This document shows, piece by piece, positions 10,748 through 22,089 of a stretch of 64,000 nucleotides of DNA (position 1 is the first letter of the stretch; each line of letters opens with the position of its first letter). This DNA is from Carnegiea gigantea (lineage: Eukaryota; Streptophyta; Magnoliopsida; Caryophyllales; Cactaceae): the NCBI GenBank assembly GCA_029747015.1, contig JAKOGI010000085.1:323501-387500 (forward strand). The letters are read 5' to 3'. The translations under genes and the position numbers were made by a program. The notes beneath the pieces are model-generated. The model was given only the letters and a program-made list of their open reading frames with translations, made no database searches and was not told the origin of the DNA.

Positions 10748-11676
10748 TTGGGCCTTGCTAGAAAAGATTTATTGCTCACACATGAGAAAGGTAAGAATCC
10801 TGAGGATGGATCAGGGCCTGAAGCTGTTCCCTTGGAAGGTGGGCAAGGTCTGAACCAGACAGGGGGAAGCACTGCTGAACCCGGTTTGGATCAAAATCAG
10901 CCTAATTCTTCTCGAACAAGCTGGGAAACAGGCTCCAGAACAGGCTCAGAAATAAGCTCAGAAACAGGCTCCAGAACAGGCTCGAGAACAGTTTCTGAAC
11001 CTGTTTCGCCGAGTATTCTAGCAAGAGTAGAAAGCGTATCTGTGGATCCACTTACTCCACGATCATGGAAGCACCAAAGTTCGCACCCTCTTGATCAAAT
11101 TTTGTCTGACATTAATACAGGAGTGCAAACTAGATCCAAGCTTAAAAATTTCTATGCTTTTTATGCTTTTCTCTCTAATATTGAGCCAAAAAATGTTAAT
11201 GAAGCTCTTGCAAATTCAGATTGGGTCATGGCAATGCAAGAGGAGCTTCATCAGTTTGAAAGGAATAAGGTATGGCTCATTTTCTTGGACCCTGTTTGGT
11301 ATCTTGGGCAGCCAAGAAACAACACTCAGTTGCCATGTCCACAGCAAAAGCTGAATATGTTGCAGCTGCTTCTTGTTGTGCTCAATTACTATGGATAAGG
11401 CAACAACTCAAAGACTTTTGTGTTGACACGGGATGCATTCCTATTTTTTGTAATAATACAAGTGCAATTAATATTTCCAAAAATCCATCTCAACATAAAA
11501 GGACTAAACATATTGACATTCGTCATCATTTTTCGAGAGATAATGTTGAAAAGGGTTTGATTTCAATGAATTTTTGTATTACTAATAAACAAATTGCTGA
11601 TATTTTCACCAAGGCACTAAGCAGAGAACAATTTGAGAAGAATAGACTTGAACTGGATTTAATTAAAACAACTTGA
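10748..11676 (+). pseudogene. Sirevirus RT start fused to RNase H end by internal deletion
   Basis: After a Ser/Thr/Gly-rich linker with repeated SRTGS units (about 10915-11000), the frame enters the N-terminal RT motif NSDWVMAMQEELHQFERNKVW. At about 11270-11277 it jumps to the late RNase H region in another frame (VSWAAKKQHSVAMSTAKAEY, then the ADIFTKALS tail), ending with TGA at 11674-11676. All RT catalytic blocks, including YVDD, and the first part of RNase H are missing. The missing core is several hundred codons in intact relatives. This deletion alone makes the element dependent on others. Confidence 0.9.
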
Positions 11677-12163
11677 TCATTTTATTAACCCCCAATGCTT
11701 GGTTAATTAAAAGATTTTTTAGGTCAAGCTTGTTAAAATTATTAGTTGCAGTCAAACTTGGTGCTATATTTAGCACATGTGTGGAATACAGCTTGTTGAC
11801 ACTCGTTAAGGTCTGATAATATTGCCCTTATTATCTTTTGTTACCGAATAATTGACTTCAAGAACAAGCCCCACGAACAGGTATGGCCATTGTTTGTTAT
11901 ACGTGTGCAATTCAGGTAGTTAATTCAGTTGTTGAGAATTTTAAATCCTTCACTCTTCTCAAGGCGTGCGCAGCTGGGAGTCTTTAATTTTTTTTTTTTT
12001 GGTTACAAAAACGGCCGACTCCACAACTCTTGCGTCTACTCTCATTACTCTGCTTCTCTCTCTTCCAAAAATCTCTCTCCCGAAAATTTCTCCCCCAAAC
12101 TCTCTCCCGAAAACTCTCTTCTTCTCAAACCCTAAAACTCTCAAACCTCAGCTCCCTACTTCA

Positions 12164-14194
12164 ATGGCGACTTCCGGTAAGCTCACCATCGGCAAATGTT
12201 GCTCAATCGCCGCCCCGGCTCCGGCTTCGAAGCTGTCACGCATGGCGTCTCCGCCGGCTGTAGCGTCACTGCCCGTGTCAGCCGTCACTGCTTCGGTACT
12301 GTTTGGAGGTATGAGGTTCGAATTTTTGCCTCCTTTGCCAATTATCTCGAAACCTTTTGGGTTTTTGACTTGTGTGAACTTGAGCTTTGTGGGTTTGCGT
12401 TTGGCTGATGTACCACCCGAATTTGGGTGGGATTTGGAGTTGTTTGAACCTATTCTTGAACCACCTGGGGTTAAAAGTGCCGCTGGACCGAGTGAGGTCC
12501 AAACCGAGGTTGTTGATGTGAATGATGACTCGTCTCTGTTTGAGGGAGACTCGGATAATGTGCATATAACCGGGTGTGAAATTATGCTGTCAGAAATAAG
12601 GTCGGGACCTGTTTCTGACTTTAGTGAACCGCAACCTGAGCCCAGTCCTGTTTTTAAAGAGAGGTTGGATGATTTTGCAGAGAAGGTTGCTGATATTGAT
12701 GTAGATTTAGGTGAGGGGCCTGAGACCCCTGTTGAAAATGCTCAAACAACACCAATGCAAACACCCCAAATCGGTGAGGGTCAAAAGAAGAAAAGAATTA
12801 AGGTGCCTGCGGGACGAACAGATCTCTCGCTTGTTCGACAGTTTAAGGGCATGCAAGCTAAAGAGGCTAAGCAAGCTAAAGCCTCCTCTTCACCCTCACA
12901 ACCCAGATCTGCTAAACCTAAACCTACTTCTAAACCCTCCAGAAAGTCTTATAGATTAGCCTCTCAAAGCACCTCTCGACCTTCTAAACCAGCTGGTTCC
13001 TCCAAACAGGAGCCTTCCTTGGTTGAGGAGATTGTTTCCTCACCAGAGAGCTCATTTGTTCGAGAAACCAGCAAAGCCCCTGCTGAACAGGGCTCTCCCC
13101 AGGTCTCTCCTGCCGAGTCACCTGCCAAAGGCAAAAGTAAAGCTCCAGCCGAACCTAACTCTGAATAGGCCCCACTAACCCAGCAAACACCCTCCAAGAA
13201 GACTGTTTCTAAGAGAAAGATTTCTCCCAAACAGGTCCCCAAACAAGGCCCTGCTGAGGATGAACCTGAAGACCCCAGCTCCAAAAAGGCAAAGAAGGCA
13301 GCACCCACCACTTCAAAATTGGCCCAATTTCTTCAGAGAAGTGTGGTGCGGGGCAAAATTGTGACAATGACATACTTTCAGGAACAGGGTCTGGAAGTGT
13401 TTCTGGACAAGCTCAGGGCCCAAGGGTGGCTGGAACTGTTTGCAAACATCCAACTGGGGTGTTCTGTCCTAGATTTGGCCGAATTTTACGCGAATTGCAA
13501 TGTCACCAATGCTGTGGTGACTAGTGAAGTTAATAAAAAGCAACTGAAATTCAATGCCAAAGATCTGGGTGCAATTTTGGGTGTTCCTGCTGAAGGTTTT
13601 GATGTATATGTCCGGGAGGACAAGAAAGGTGACATGACTTCTCTTCATCAATTGCTCTTTTGGTTCATTATTAAGAATATCATCCCTAGAGGTCAAGGCC
13701 GCAATCTTGCGGATGCTATGGATCAATGTTTTATTGACCTTATGGATAGAGGAGAACAAATTAACCTCCCAGCAATCATGATTCGCCATATCTCCAGGAT
13801 TGCAAACACCTCAAGAGAACGTAATCTGGGGTATGGTTTCTTACTGACTCTTGTGTTTGAGCACTTTGGGATTTCTCTGCAGAAGAAAGTGGGGGTGCAG
13901 ATGATTGATGCAATAAGGAGTAGCACTCTAATGGGGTACGGGTTTAAATTGGTCAGAGGATACCAAGCAGCTTCGGAACAGGGGCCTCGAACACCCTTTC
14001 CTCCTGTTCCTGGTCCTTCCTCCAGTGAGCCTTCTGTTGATGCCTTGCTACTGAATCAATCCCGGTTGAAGACCGAGTTTGCTGAGGTTCAAGCTGCTCT
14101 TGCTGAGGAGAAGGCTCTCAATGCCAAGCGCCATGAGCATCTCATGTCGATTCTTTCAACTCTCTCAGCCAAATTCTCTTCTCCTCCTCCCTGA
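12164..14194 (+). pseudogene. Sirevirus third ORF (env-like, plant transposon protein domain), one internal stop
   Basis: A single frame runs 676 codons from ATG 12164 to TGA 14194, interrupted only by TAG 13166-13168 at codon 335. The N-terminal half is Pro/Ser/Lys-rich with acidic patches. The second half starts with KLAQFLQRSVVRGKIV and has the pattern of the domain known as putative plant transposon protein (Transposase_32, PF20167): an EQGLEVFLDKLRAQGW motif, LILGVPAEGFDVYV-like block and a C-terminal coiled coil. This ORF sits downstream of RNase H, where Sireviruses carry their env-like gene. Its function is unknown; I see no convincing signal peptide or membrane anchor at ATG 12164. 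An upstream in-frame ATG at 11966 would add a hydrophobic stretch, but lies in a T-rich leader. Confidence 0.8.
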
Positions 14195-14672
14195 AATAGC
14201 TCTACCCCCTGATTCCTTCCCTGTTCTGTCTTCCCTTCTTTCTCACTTTTCTGCCTGTTCTCGACACTGTTCTGAACTGCTTGTTTTTGCATATTATGAT
14301 AAATTGTGGTTATCCTAATCTTGGTTGGCTATGCTTTGCTTGTTTTCTTAAAGTTAATTGTTTGTGCGTGACTTGGATGACCAATATCATTAACGTACCA
14401 TATACTTGAGTATATCGCAGGTTGTTTTTCCTCCATTACCCAAGTGGTGGTGATTGTAAACACCCTATTTTAACTTGTTTGCCAATATTTTTTTCGATGA
14501 TGCCAAAAGGGGGAAGATAGGGATGATGTTTGTTTTATTTTGACTTGGGTTGAGTTGACTTTCTTAAATTTTTCGTTACTTTTGTTTGCTCTTGTGTGAC
14601 TTGAATATTTGGCACTAACTGATTTTTGTTTTCTTATGAATGGTCAATATGGTCATTTGGTTTGTCATCATC
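14195..14672 (+). other. Sirevirus 3' untranslated internal region
   Basis: This T-rich noncoding segment lies between the third ORF and the polypurine tract. Nothing else is seen. Confidence 0.6.
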
Positions 14673-14684
14673 AAAAAGAGGGAA
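14673..14684 (+). other. Sirevirus polypurine tract
   Basis: The purine run aaaaagagggaa ends just before the 3' LTR start TGTTGACC at 14687. Confidence 0.85.
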
Positions 14685-14686
14685 AT

Positions 14687-16057
14687 TGTTGACCTTAACC
14701 TTATGTAATGTAAGGTTTTGATGATAACAAATACAAATATAATATATGCTTGAGTGTGTTGTTCAAACAGATTCCAAATGTTGTTTGAAATACTTTGAAA
14801 TTGCTTGGTTAACTATACTTAAAAATAGGTCTTAAGAACAAGTCCTCAAGATCAATTGATTTAGGAATCCATAACAGCCTGGGGATCAGTTCTGCAAGGT
14901 ATTTGAAGCAGCAAGTTGTTTTTCTATAAGATGTCCGGTTGATTCAATAAGAGTTTTGGTTTGTTATAGGTTTTATATTCTTAGATTCTTATTAATATGC
15001 CAATTAGAAAGTCTTAATTTAACACTTACTTGAAATGGTTTTGCTTTTTGAAAATATTTCAGAACACTATCTCAGAACAGTTCTGGGAACAAGGTGTTCA
15101 GGATGTTCTCAAGCCAAACTGCAAAAACATTTTTCACGAATTCTTCTCTGATTTTTTGGCTAACGTCTCTGAGATTTTTGAGCAAGATTTTCTGCTGATT
15201 ATTTAGTCCAAAGAGACTATTTTTGCCTATGAGAAACTTGGGGAGAATTGCAAGTCTATTTTTAGAGTGCTTTATTCTCCAAGTAACAAAATCTCTATTT
15301 TTAGAAAATGGCTGAATTTGTGGAGAAAATCATGGGATGATTTACTGAGTTTTTGTGGCTGAAAATAACCGTGTAGCTCAAGTAGTTAGTGGGAATTTTC
15401 AACTCACACTTTCCACTCCTTGTGGCCCAAGCTTTTTCTTTTTAGAAAATGTTTGTGATTATTCCACTTGGTTTTCTATTTAAACAAGACTCCACACTCA
15501 TTTTCTTTATCGGTTTTCATAGCAATATTCCAGAGTTTAAGAGCCATATTTTCAGAAAGAAAACCGACCCAAGTGTGTGCAAGATTGAGCTTTCAAAGTT
15601 GGCATACTAGGAGCATACTTGTACCTTACACTAGCTTATTTGAGAAACACAAAAGTAAGGTGTCCATCTTATTTTCTCTCTTTCAAAAGTGAGTTGAGTG
15701 TGTCCAAATCAAGGGGATTTTGGACGTGGGGTAACCGGTCTTAGGGAAGACGGTTACGTGTGTGTTACAAGTTGTAACGGTGTGAGTTATATTGTAACGT
15801 GTTTAGCTCGAATAGTGAAGTGGTTGAAAATCCTACAGAGGTAGGTCGTGGTTTTTCACCTCAGTTGGGCTAGAGGTGTTTCCACGTAAAAATCCCGTGT
15901 CTGCTCTCTTTTTTACTTCTTTCCGCTGCATTTGCATTTTCTGGACGCGTTACAAATAGCCTGTCCAAACAGGGCCTAAGCCTGTTTCCAGAAAACTGCG
16001 AAAATTTGGCAACACAATTCACCCCCCTCTTGTGTTTGTGTACTCTCATTTCTATCA
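14687..16057 (+). repeat. Sirevirus 3' LTR
   Basis: This 1371-bp LTR begins TGTTGACC and ends tctatca, followed by the target duplication gaaaa. It matches the 5' LTR throughout. Confidence 0.95.
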
Positions 16058-16062
16058 GAAAA

Positions 16063-16654
16063 GATGTCAAAACTTATAAATTGTGTAAAATCATCATTTT
16101 ATATGTGCTCTTTCACATTTAAAAGATTACACATATGATATGCCTTCGTGAATGAGGTTGATCTGGTTAGAATGTCAATTTATATTTGTTAGCAATCGAC
16201 GAGTATTAGAGCTTTATAGCTCATATTAAGTCATAATTATTAAAAATTTGGTAATTTTAAATCATAAAATATATTAATTTGAGTTAAGATAAGATATTTA
16301 AGAATGTCTTGTGACAAAATAGATATCACCACCCTTGAGAGGGGGGTGGGGGACGCTTTCCCGATGAACAACGATTTTGTTAAGTTTACAATGGAATCGA
16401 ATTTTATAGCACAAAAAGAAATTTTCTTCCTGAGATCATCATTTCTGTCTCTTTAAAGATTAATGTCCACTCTTTTCATCAAGCAGTTAATTATAAGTTC
16501 AAGTTGAAATAATGAACTTGAAACCAGGATGTTCTTGACATAATAATTATATATACAATTCCTAAATGTATAATGAAATTATTTTAAAAATTCCCATTGT
16601 TGTTGCACTTTAGATCAAAATGTAGTAACATGTGAATCCATTCTCAGTGATAAT

Positions 16655-16728
<74 letters not shown>

Positions 16729-16977
16729 TATATATATATATATAGAGAGAGATATATAGATATAGATATACACACCAATTCCTTAATTTCTGAAAAAGCT
16801 ATAGTCAGACATGAGTTATTAGTACTACATATTACACTTTACCCTCAGGATGCTTAAATTAGTCTAATAATTTGAAAACTTCGGTGGTGTGTTCAAACAT
16901 GAGATTTAGATTTAGTACAATTTCCGCTGGTATAATTTAAATTAATTAGGTCGGTTAATGTTTGTTCTTTAAATTTT
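16063..16977. other. AT-rich intergenic DNA
   Basis: Host sequence right of the Sirevirus, continuous with that left of 6084. It contains a TA microsatellite (listed separately). No gene is seen. Confidence 0.5.
16651..16772. repeat. (TA)n microsatellite with GATA/GAGA interruptions
   Basis: About 120 bp of nearly pure TA dinucleotide passes into gagaga and gatata units at its right end. Confidence 0.95.
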
Positions 16978-17409
16978 GGTCCTGTTTGCTAAACAGCTGT
17001 TAGCTATTAGCTGTTAGCTGTTTGTGTTATCTATTAGTTGTTAGCTATTTGAATTAGCTGTTTATATTAGCTGTTTGAATTAGCTGTTTTTAGAAAAAAT
17101 ATTTGGTAAAAATTAGCTGTTTTTAAAAAATATGTTGGTAAAATTTCATTTATACCCTTATTTATGAATTAGTTTTTAATGAGATGTGTGTAATTTTTTC
17201 AAATTTATGGATAATTATGTCATTTTCACAAAAAGCTCTTCTCAAAAGGCTAATGGGAATAACTTTTTCAAAAAAAAGCTTTTTGGAGTCAAACAGCTAT
17301 TGCAAACAGCTATTTACCAAACACCCTTAACTGTTTGATTTGGTCAAAACAGTCAAAATCTTCCCAAACAGCTATTTTTTACCAAAAAGCTATTGTTACC
17401 AAACACCCC
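16978..17409. mobile_element. MITE-like element with AGCTGTT subterminal repeats
   Basis: The left end GGTCCTGTTTGCTAAACAGC and the right end read inward GGGGTGTTTGGTAACAATAG form an imperfect terminal inverted repeat. The word agctgtt/agctatt is repeated from the left end inward, and its complement aaacagct recurs near the right end, so the subterminal repeats are inverted. TTT flanks both ends. Length is 432 bp with no coding capacity. The class could be hAT-like or Harbinger-like; the sequence does not decide. Confidence 0.6.
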
Positions 17410-17412
17410 TTT

Positions 17413-19735
17413 ATCTTACAAAGAAATGATACCTTGGAGGAAAAATTCAATCAATTCTAGTTTAGATCAGGGTTGAGTCAGCGTACATCAATCTGAAATT
17501 CAGATTCAATTAGATTACCTTATTTTGAATGTAGTTATAGAATTATATATGAATTTGGGTTTCGAGTTGACTTTAGACCTTATGCTAACTTTTCTATATG
17601 TGTTGTATATACTTTGATGAACTTAATTAACTATTTTAACTTTGGAAGAAAAACTTAAATTTAGCTATGTGTTAGCTTGGTCAACTCATACTTCAAACCC
17701 ATAATTTGACTATTTTATTAGAGATTCAAACAGAATATAAATTTAAGGTCATTTGATTCCTGTGTCGCGAACATGAAGTGAGTTTTTTGGCCTTTAAATT
17801 TATCAGTCAGGTGAAATTTCATTGGACCTTATTCTTAATTATCAATTAAAAAATTTTGCCTCCCACGTTGTGCCATGAATAAAATTCGCAACTTTTGTCC
17901 TCATTGACACATCAGCCTCAAAAAATTATAAATTGATATATACAATTCGTTTAATTTGGACATAGTTTAATTTGCATACAGCTCTTGAGCACGTAGCACT
18001 GGTGGGAGGACCCGTCAAGCTAAGGTTGGTTGGTGAAGCATACATGCAAAAGCGGCACTTAGAGATGAGATTGTAGGAAATGTATGCCAAAATCAATGGT
18101 TGAGAAATGAGAGGAGGGCTGTGTCGTGGAGTATTACTGTTTTGAAAGTGATTTTGTTTTAACCTTGGTATAAATTAAAATATTCATTCACTTCCTAAGA
18201 TTTACAGAGTTAGCTGTTGAATGCGTACACTTACAATCAGAAGCTTAGAGCACACATGACTGTAATTGCTCAGAAAGGTAGAGCGTAGAGAAGCAAAGGA
18301 GACGATAGGAGCTGCTTGGGTGTGAATTGCAACAGCAAGGGAGTAAGGTATTTATACTGCAAAAAGAAGCTATTGGGAGTGCGAAAAAATTGGTAAATGC
18401 TATCATTTCGTTGCTGAAAATCAGAGCCACTAGCTATTACTAGAGAACAATGGGAGAGAAATCAGCAAGTGAATGTTAACTGATATGCGGCCAACATACA
18501 AGAAAATAAAAAGAATTTTCCTCCAAAAAATTAACCGATAAAGCCCATAATCCACATACTACAATCATGATCACGCGTGTGTAGTGTTCACCCCTACCTC
18601 ACAACACTACTAAAACTAAGTTCAAATGAATTGAGAAGTCCAAAAGAGATGGAGTAATAAAACCCTCACAAAAGGTATCTAATCCTCTTATGTGGGACCA
18701 GGAGTAGGAATTAAAAAAATTTGTCTTGCAATCACGTCATAATATTATAAGTTCACTTTTAGTTGGCTTTGCATTAAGGAGGACACCCGCCATACATGCA
18801 CCAAGTTAATTAAGCATACGGTTTCAACACGTGAAGTTGATTTTTTCTTAGCTAGCTAACTTTCTTATTTCTTTTTTTCCCCCCTCATATTTTGGCATAT
18901 TTGATCGATTGGATGACAAATATTTTGGCATCTTGCCGTCATTTTCTTATTTTTTATTTTGCCATCGGATAGAATCTAATGCCAACAGTATCTCACTTTA
19001 TAGTTTAATTTTCATTTTTTGTCTTTGTTGTTCTAAATTTGGCACTTCGAGATTTGTTTTTAAATGTACATTGTTCACTGAATGAGTATGTTTTGCGAGG
19101 TTTGATTAATTGGACTGATAATAGAGGAGCACAGGTATCGGTTTAACTAACAGAGATTTGATCTTGAAGGTGACTAGTCCACAGAGCGATAATTGGACAA
19201 CTCTGAACATCGGACCAAGCATTTCTTGAAGATACAAAGGCATAATAGCAATACAACGACCTTAAGGTTTTGATTGGGTTAGCTCATTGATACAATATGC
19301 AAATTTGTTGGGTAAGAAGTGTCAGGTATAAATCTTAATAGCTTCATATGACAATATTGTGTCGTGATAAGAAAGAACGTATATAAGATCAATACTTCAA
19401 GTTAACATTTGTATAAGGATGTATGTTAAAAGGTATTATGCAGTTTTCTTACGCTCAACTATCAAATTCAAATTTTTGTAAATGCACATTAATTCCAAGT
19501 CCTTGCAAGAGTAATCGGTTAGCAGCCAAGCAAAGCTAGATGGATGTGGGACTCAACATGCATGAGGGCCTCCACCAAATGATTGCATATAGAGAGAATA
19601 TATCCATTAAGAACTGTCCCTTATGATGAGAACTAGGAACTACATATCTATGTCCTTAATTTTCAGTTTAATGATCTTGACAGTGCACATCATCAATCTA
19701 ATCAAAACCCTTATCTCAGTTTTCCAGCATCTCGT
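17413..19735. other. Intergenic DNA without recognisable genes
   Basis: AT-rich sequence. Open frames are short (up to 61 codons) and resemble nothing known. No RNA gene or clear repeat is seen. Confidence 0.4.
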
Positions 19736-19739
19736 CAAT

Positions 19740-20340
19740 CTGGGCACAACCGCATCAGTTGCTAGGCGACCTAGAGCCTTCAACTAACGACGGCTCTACC
19801 GGGCTTGTTGGAGCACGGTGAACACCGGCCAGTGTTTTCCATCCACCACTGAGCCCTATAGTGTCGTCTTTATCTCTGGATTGTCCTATTGGTTACGTTT
19901 TCGTCTACTTTAACCGCATTTCACTAGGTTTCTTCATCCACTACCCCTTGCCCAGTACAACTCCGACCACCAGAAATGATGGAACAAGGAATGTTTCCCG
20001 GTGGCTATGGGCAAACGGCGGCCGATTTGCCCTGCAGTCCGAAATCACAAAGGGGAACTTTCCGACAACTTTACCAAAAACCCTAAGAACAAGCAAGAAA
20101 CAATGGGCAACATCAAACCCCAGCACGGAAAAAGCTCCATTTCATCGGAAAGCATGGTGGTTTGGGAAGAGGACAAAGACAAATGAGGCAGATTAGGGGT
20201 CGTCAACGAGTTTTCAACGAGCATTTTCTATTTGCGGCAAACTCGTCGATGGTTGCCGAAGAGATAGAAGACGTGTGTGATTGGCTGCGCAGAGGACGTC
20301 TAGTCGCCGCGATGCTTTGGTGCTGTCAGGTGGATTGCTG
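19740..20340 (+). other. GC-richer segment with gene-like codons, unidentified
   Basis: This stretch is clearly more GC-rich than its surroundings. A + strand frame beginning at about 19977 reads MMEQGMFPGGYGQTAADLPC and continues to a stop, with further open reading (MVAEEIEDVCDWLRRGRLV) in the same general region after it. The composition suggests a broken exon or a captured gene fragment rather than random intergenic DNA, but I do not recognise the product. It lies immediately left of the Harbinger element. Confidence 0.3.
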
Positions 20341-20438
20341 AGTTAAGAGCATGTGCAATCGTTGCCTCGCAGGCAGAAAAGTAGCCCAACAGAGGCTGGG
20401 CGTCACTCGCTGCCTTCGGCTCGAGCCTCGCTTCACGT

Positions 20439-20460
20439 CCCGAAACGACGTCGTTTCGGG
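20439..20460. other. 22-bp perfect palindrome in the Harbinger left arm
   Basis: Perfect dyad symmetry centred on ACGACGTCGT (GACGTC core), about 90 bp from the element's left end. It could be a protein-binding site or simply a CpG-rich palindrome; no function is shown. Confidence 0.6.
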
Positions 20461-20989
20461 GCTTGGCGTTGACCATGTTTTTTTTGCTGATTTGTTTGGG
20501 CAAAAAAAAGAAAAAAAGCCGGAAATTTGATTATATGACCATTGGGCGGCAGGAGACGTTGCCCAATGTCTCTCCTACCTTGATTTAATTATAATTTTTT
20601 TGCTCAATTTTTCCCTAGTACTTCCATTAGTTCTCTTGATAATTCTCACATCAACAAATCTCAATCTCTCATCTTCTTAAAAAAATTTGTGTATTTTCCT
20701 CTCTGGTGAATTATTTCATCAAGAAAGAAGTGAAAAAATTAGTAAGAACTTTTATGTTTAATTCTCTTAAATTTTTAATTTTGTATATTAAACTTGATAT
20801 TTTAAATTTCTAAATTTTTTATGCTTATGTTTGCAGAGAAGTTCTTGATGCTCTATTTTAATCAAGGAAGAACTGAAGAAAATTGTGAAGCAATTTATTT
20901 TTTAATTTATTGGAAAATACTGTTATGTGTTTGTTGATATGTTAAATGTTATGATGATTATATGTTATTAATATAGTAGCTATGAGATG

Positions 20990-21900
20990 ATAAATATATT
21001 AGTTAGAATAATTTAAAATTATTATATATAATATGTTTAAATGTGACATAATTAAAATTTGATTATATGTTGTGATTATATGTTATTAAATTGTAAATAT
21101 GATTATATACTTTGGGAAAAATTATGAGAAGATGTTTCTAAATTATTACATGATTATATGATTATGTAAATCTTTTTAGGCATGTTAATGAAATTAGGCT
21201 TATTAAAATATTACTTATTAAAATGAATATGGTAGCTATAATATGTTTGAATTGATAATATGTCATATGTTGAAATGTGACATGATTAAAATTGATTATA
21301 TGTTGTGCTTATATGTTATTAAGTTATAAATATGATTATGTGTTTCGAAAAATATTATGAGAATATGTTTCTAAATATGAAATGATTATATAATTATGCA
21401 AATATTTTTAGGCATGTTAATGAAATTAGAGTTATTAAAATGTCACTTATTTAAATGAATATAGTAGCTAGAATATTAAATGATTATATGTCATATATTG
21501 AAATGTGACAAGATTAAAATCGATTATATGTTGTGATTATATATTATTAAATTATATGTTGAGATGATAAATATAGCAGCTCGGATATGTTTGAAATGAT
21601 TATATGTGGAGATGACATAGTTAGAATAATTTGAAATTATATATTATATGTTTAAATGTGACATTATTAAAATTTGATTATAGGCTGTGATTATATGTTA
21701 TTTGGGAAACATCATGTGAATATGTTTCTAAATATTACATGATTATATGATTATGTAAATATTTTTAGGCATGTTAATGAAATTAGGCTTATTAAAATGT
21801 TACTTATTAAAATGAATACAGATGCTAAAATATGTTTGAAACGATTATATGTTTATATGTTAATATGATTATATATGACATGATGAGATGCAAACATTCC
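20990..21900. repeat. Tandem repeat array, about 230-bp unit
   Basis: The word atgtgaca-attaaaa-tgattatatg recurs at 21041, 21275, 21503 and 21656 (steps of 234, 228 and 153). A second word, ggcatgttaatgaaatta, recurs near 21179, 21411 and 21769. The array is AT-rich and noncoding and forms most of the Harbinger 5' arm. Confidence 0.75.
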
Positions 21901-22089
21901 ATGCTTAATAATGTGAAAATGTTGGTAACCTTTAATATATTGACATTATTAGACTAACTTTTGGCATGATTGTATTAATTACCGTCAATTAATATAACTA
22001 ATTAATACATTAATATGATTAATTATAAACCTATAGGTGGTAGTTGCACCTTAATATGGACCCTAACACCCCCCATTCTTTATGAGCTT

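Larger units (their letters stand above)
6089..16057 (+). mobile_element. Full-length Sirevirus (Ty1-copia, SIRE/Maximus type) retrotransposon, decayed
   Basis: This 9969-bp element has two LTRs, a tRNA-Met primer site, gag-pol, a third env-like ORF and a polypurine tract. A perfect 5-bp target duplication gaaaa flanks it (6084-6088 and 16058-16062). The long gag with an extra coiled-coil segment and the ORF after RNase H are hallmarks of the Sirevirus lineage. The polyprotein frame carries six in-frame stops and the RT core is deleted, so the copy cannot move by itself. The LTRs differ by 27 substitutions in the first roughly 440 aligned bases, 25 of them transitions. Confidence 0.95.
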
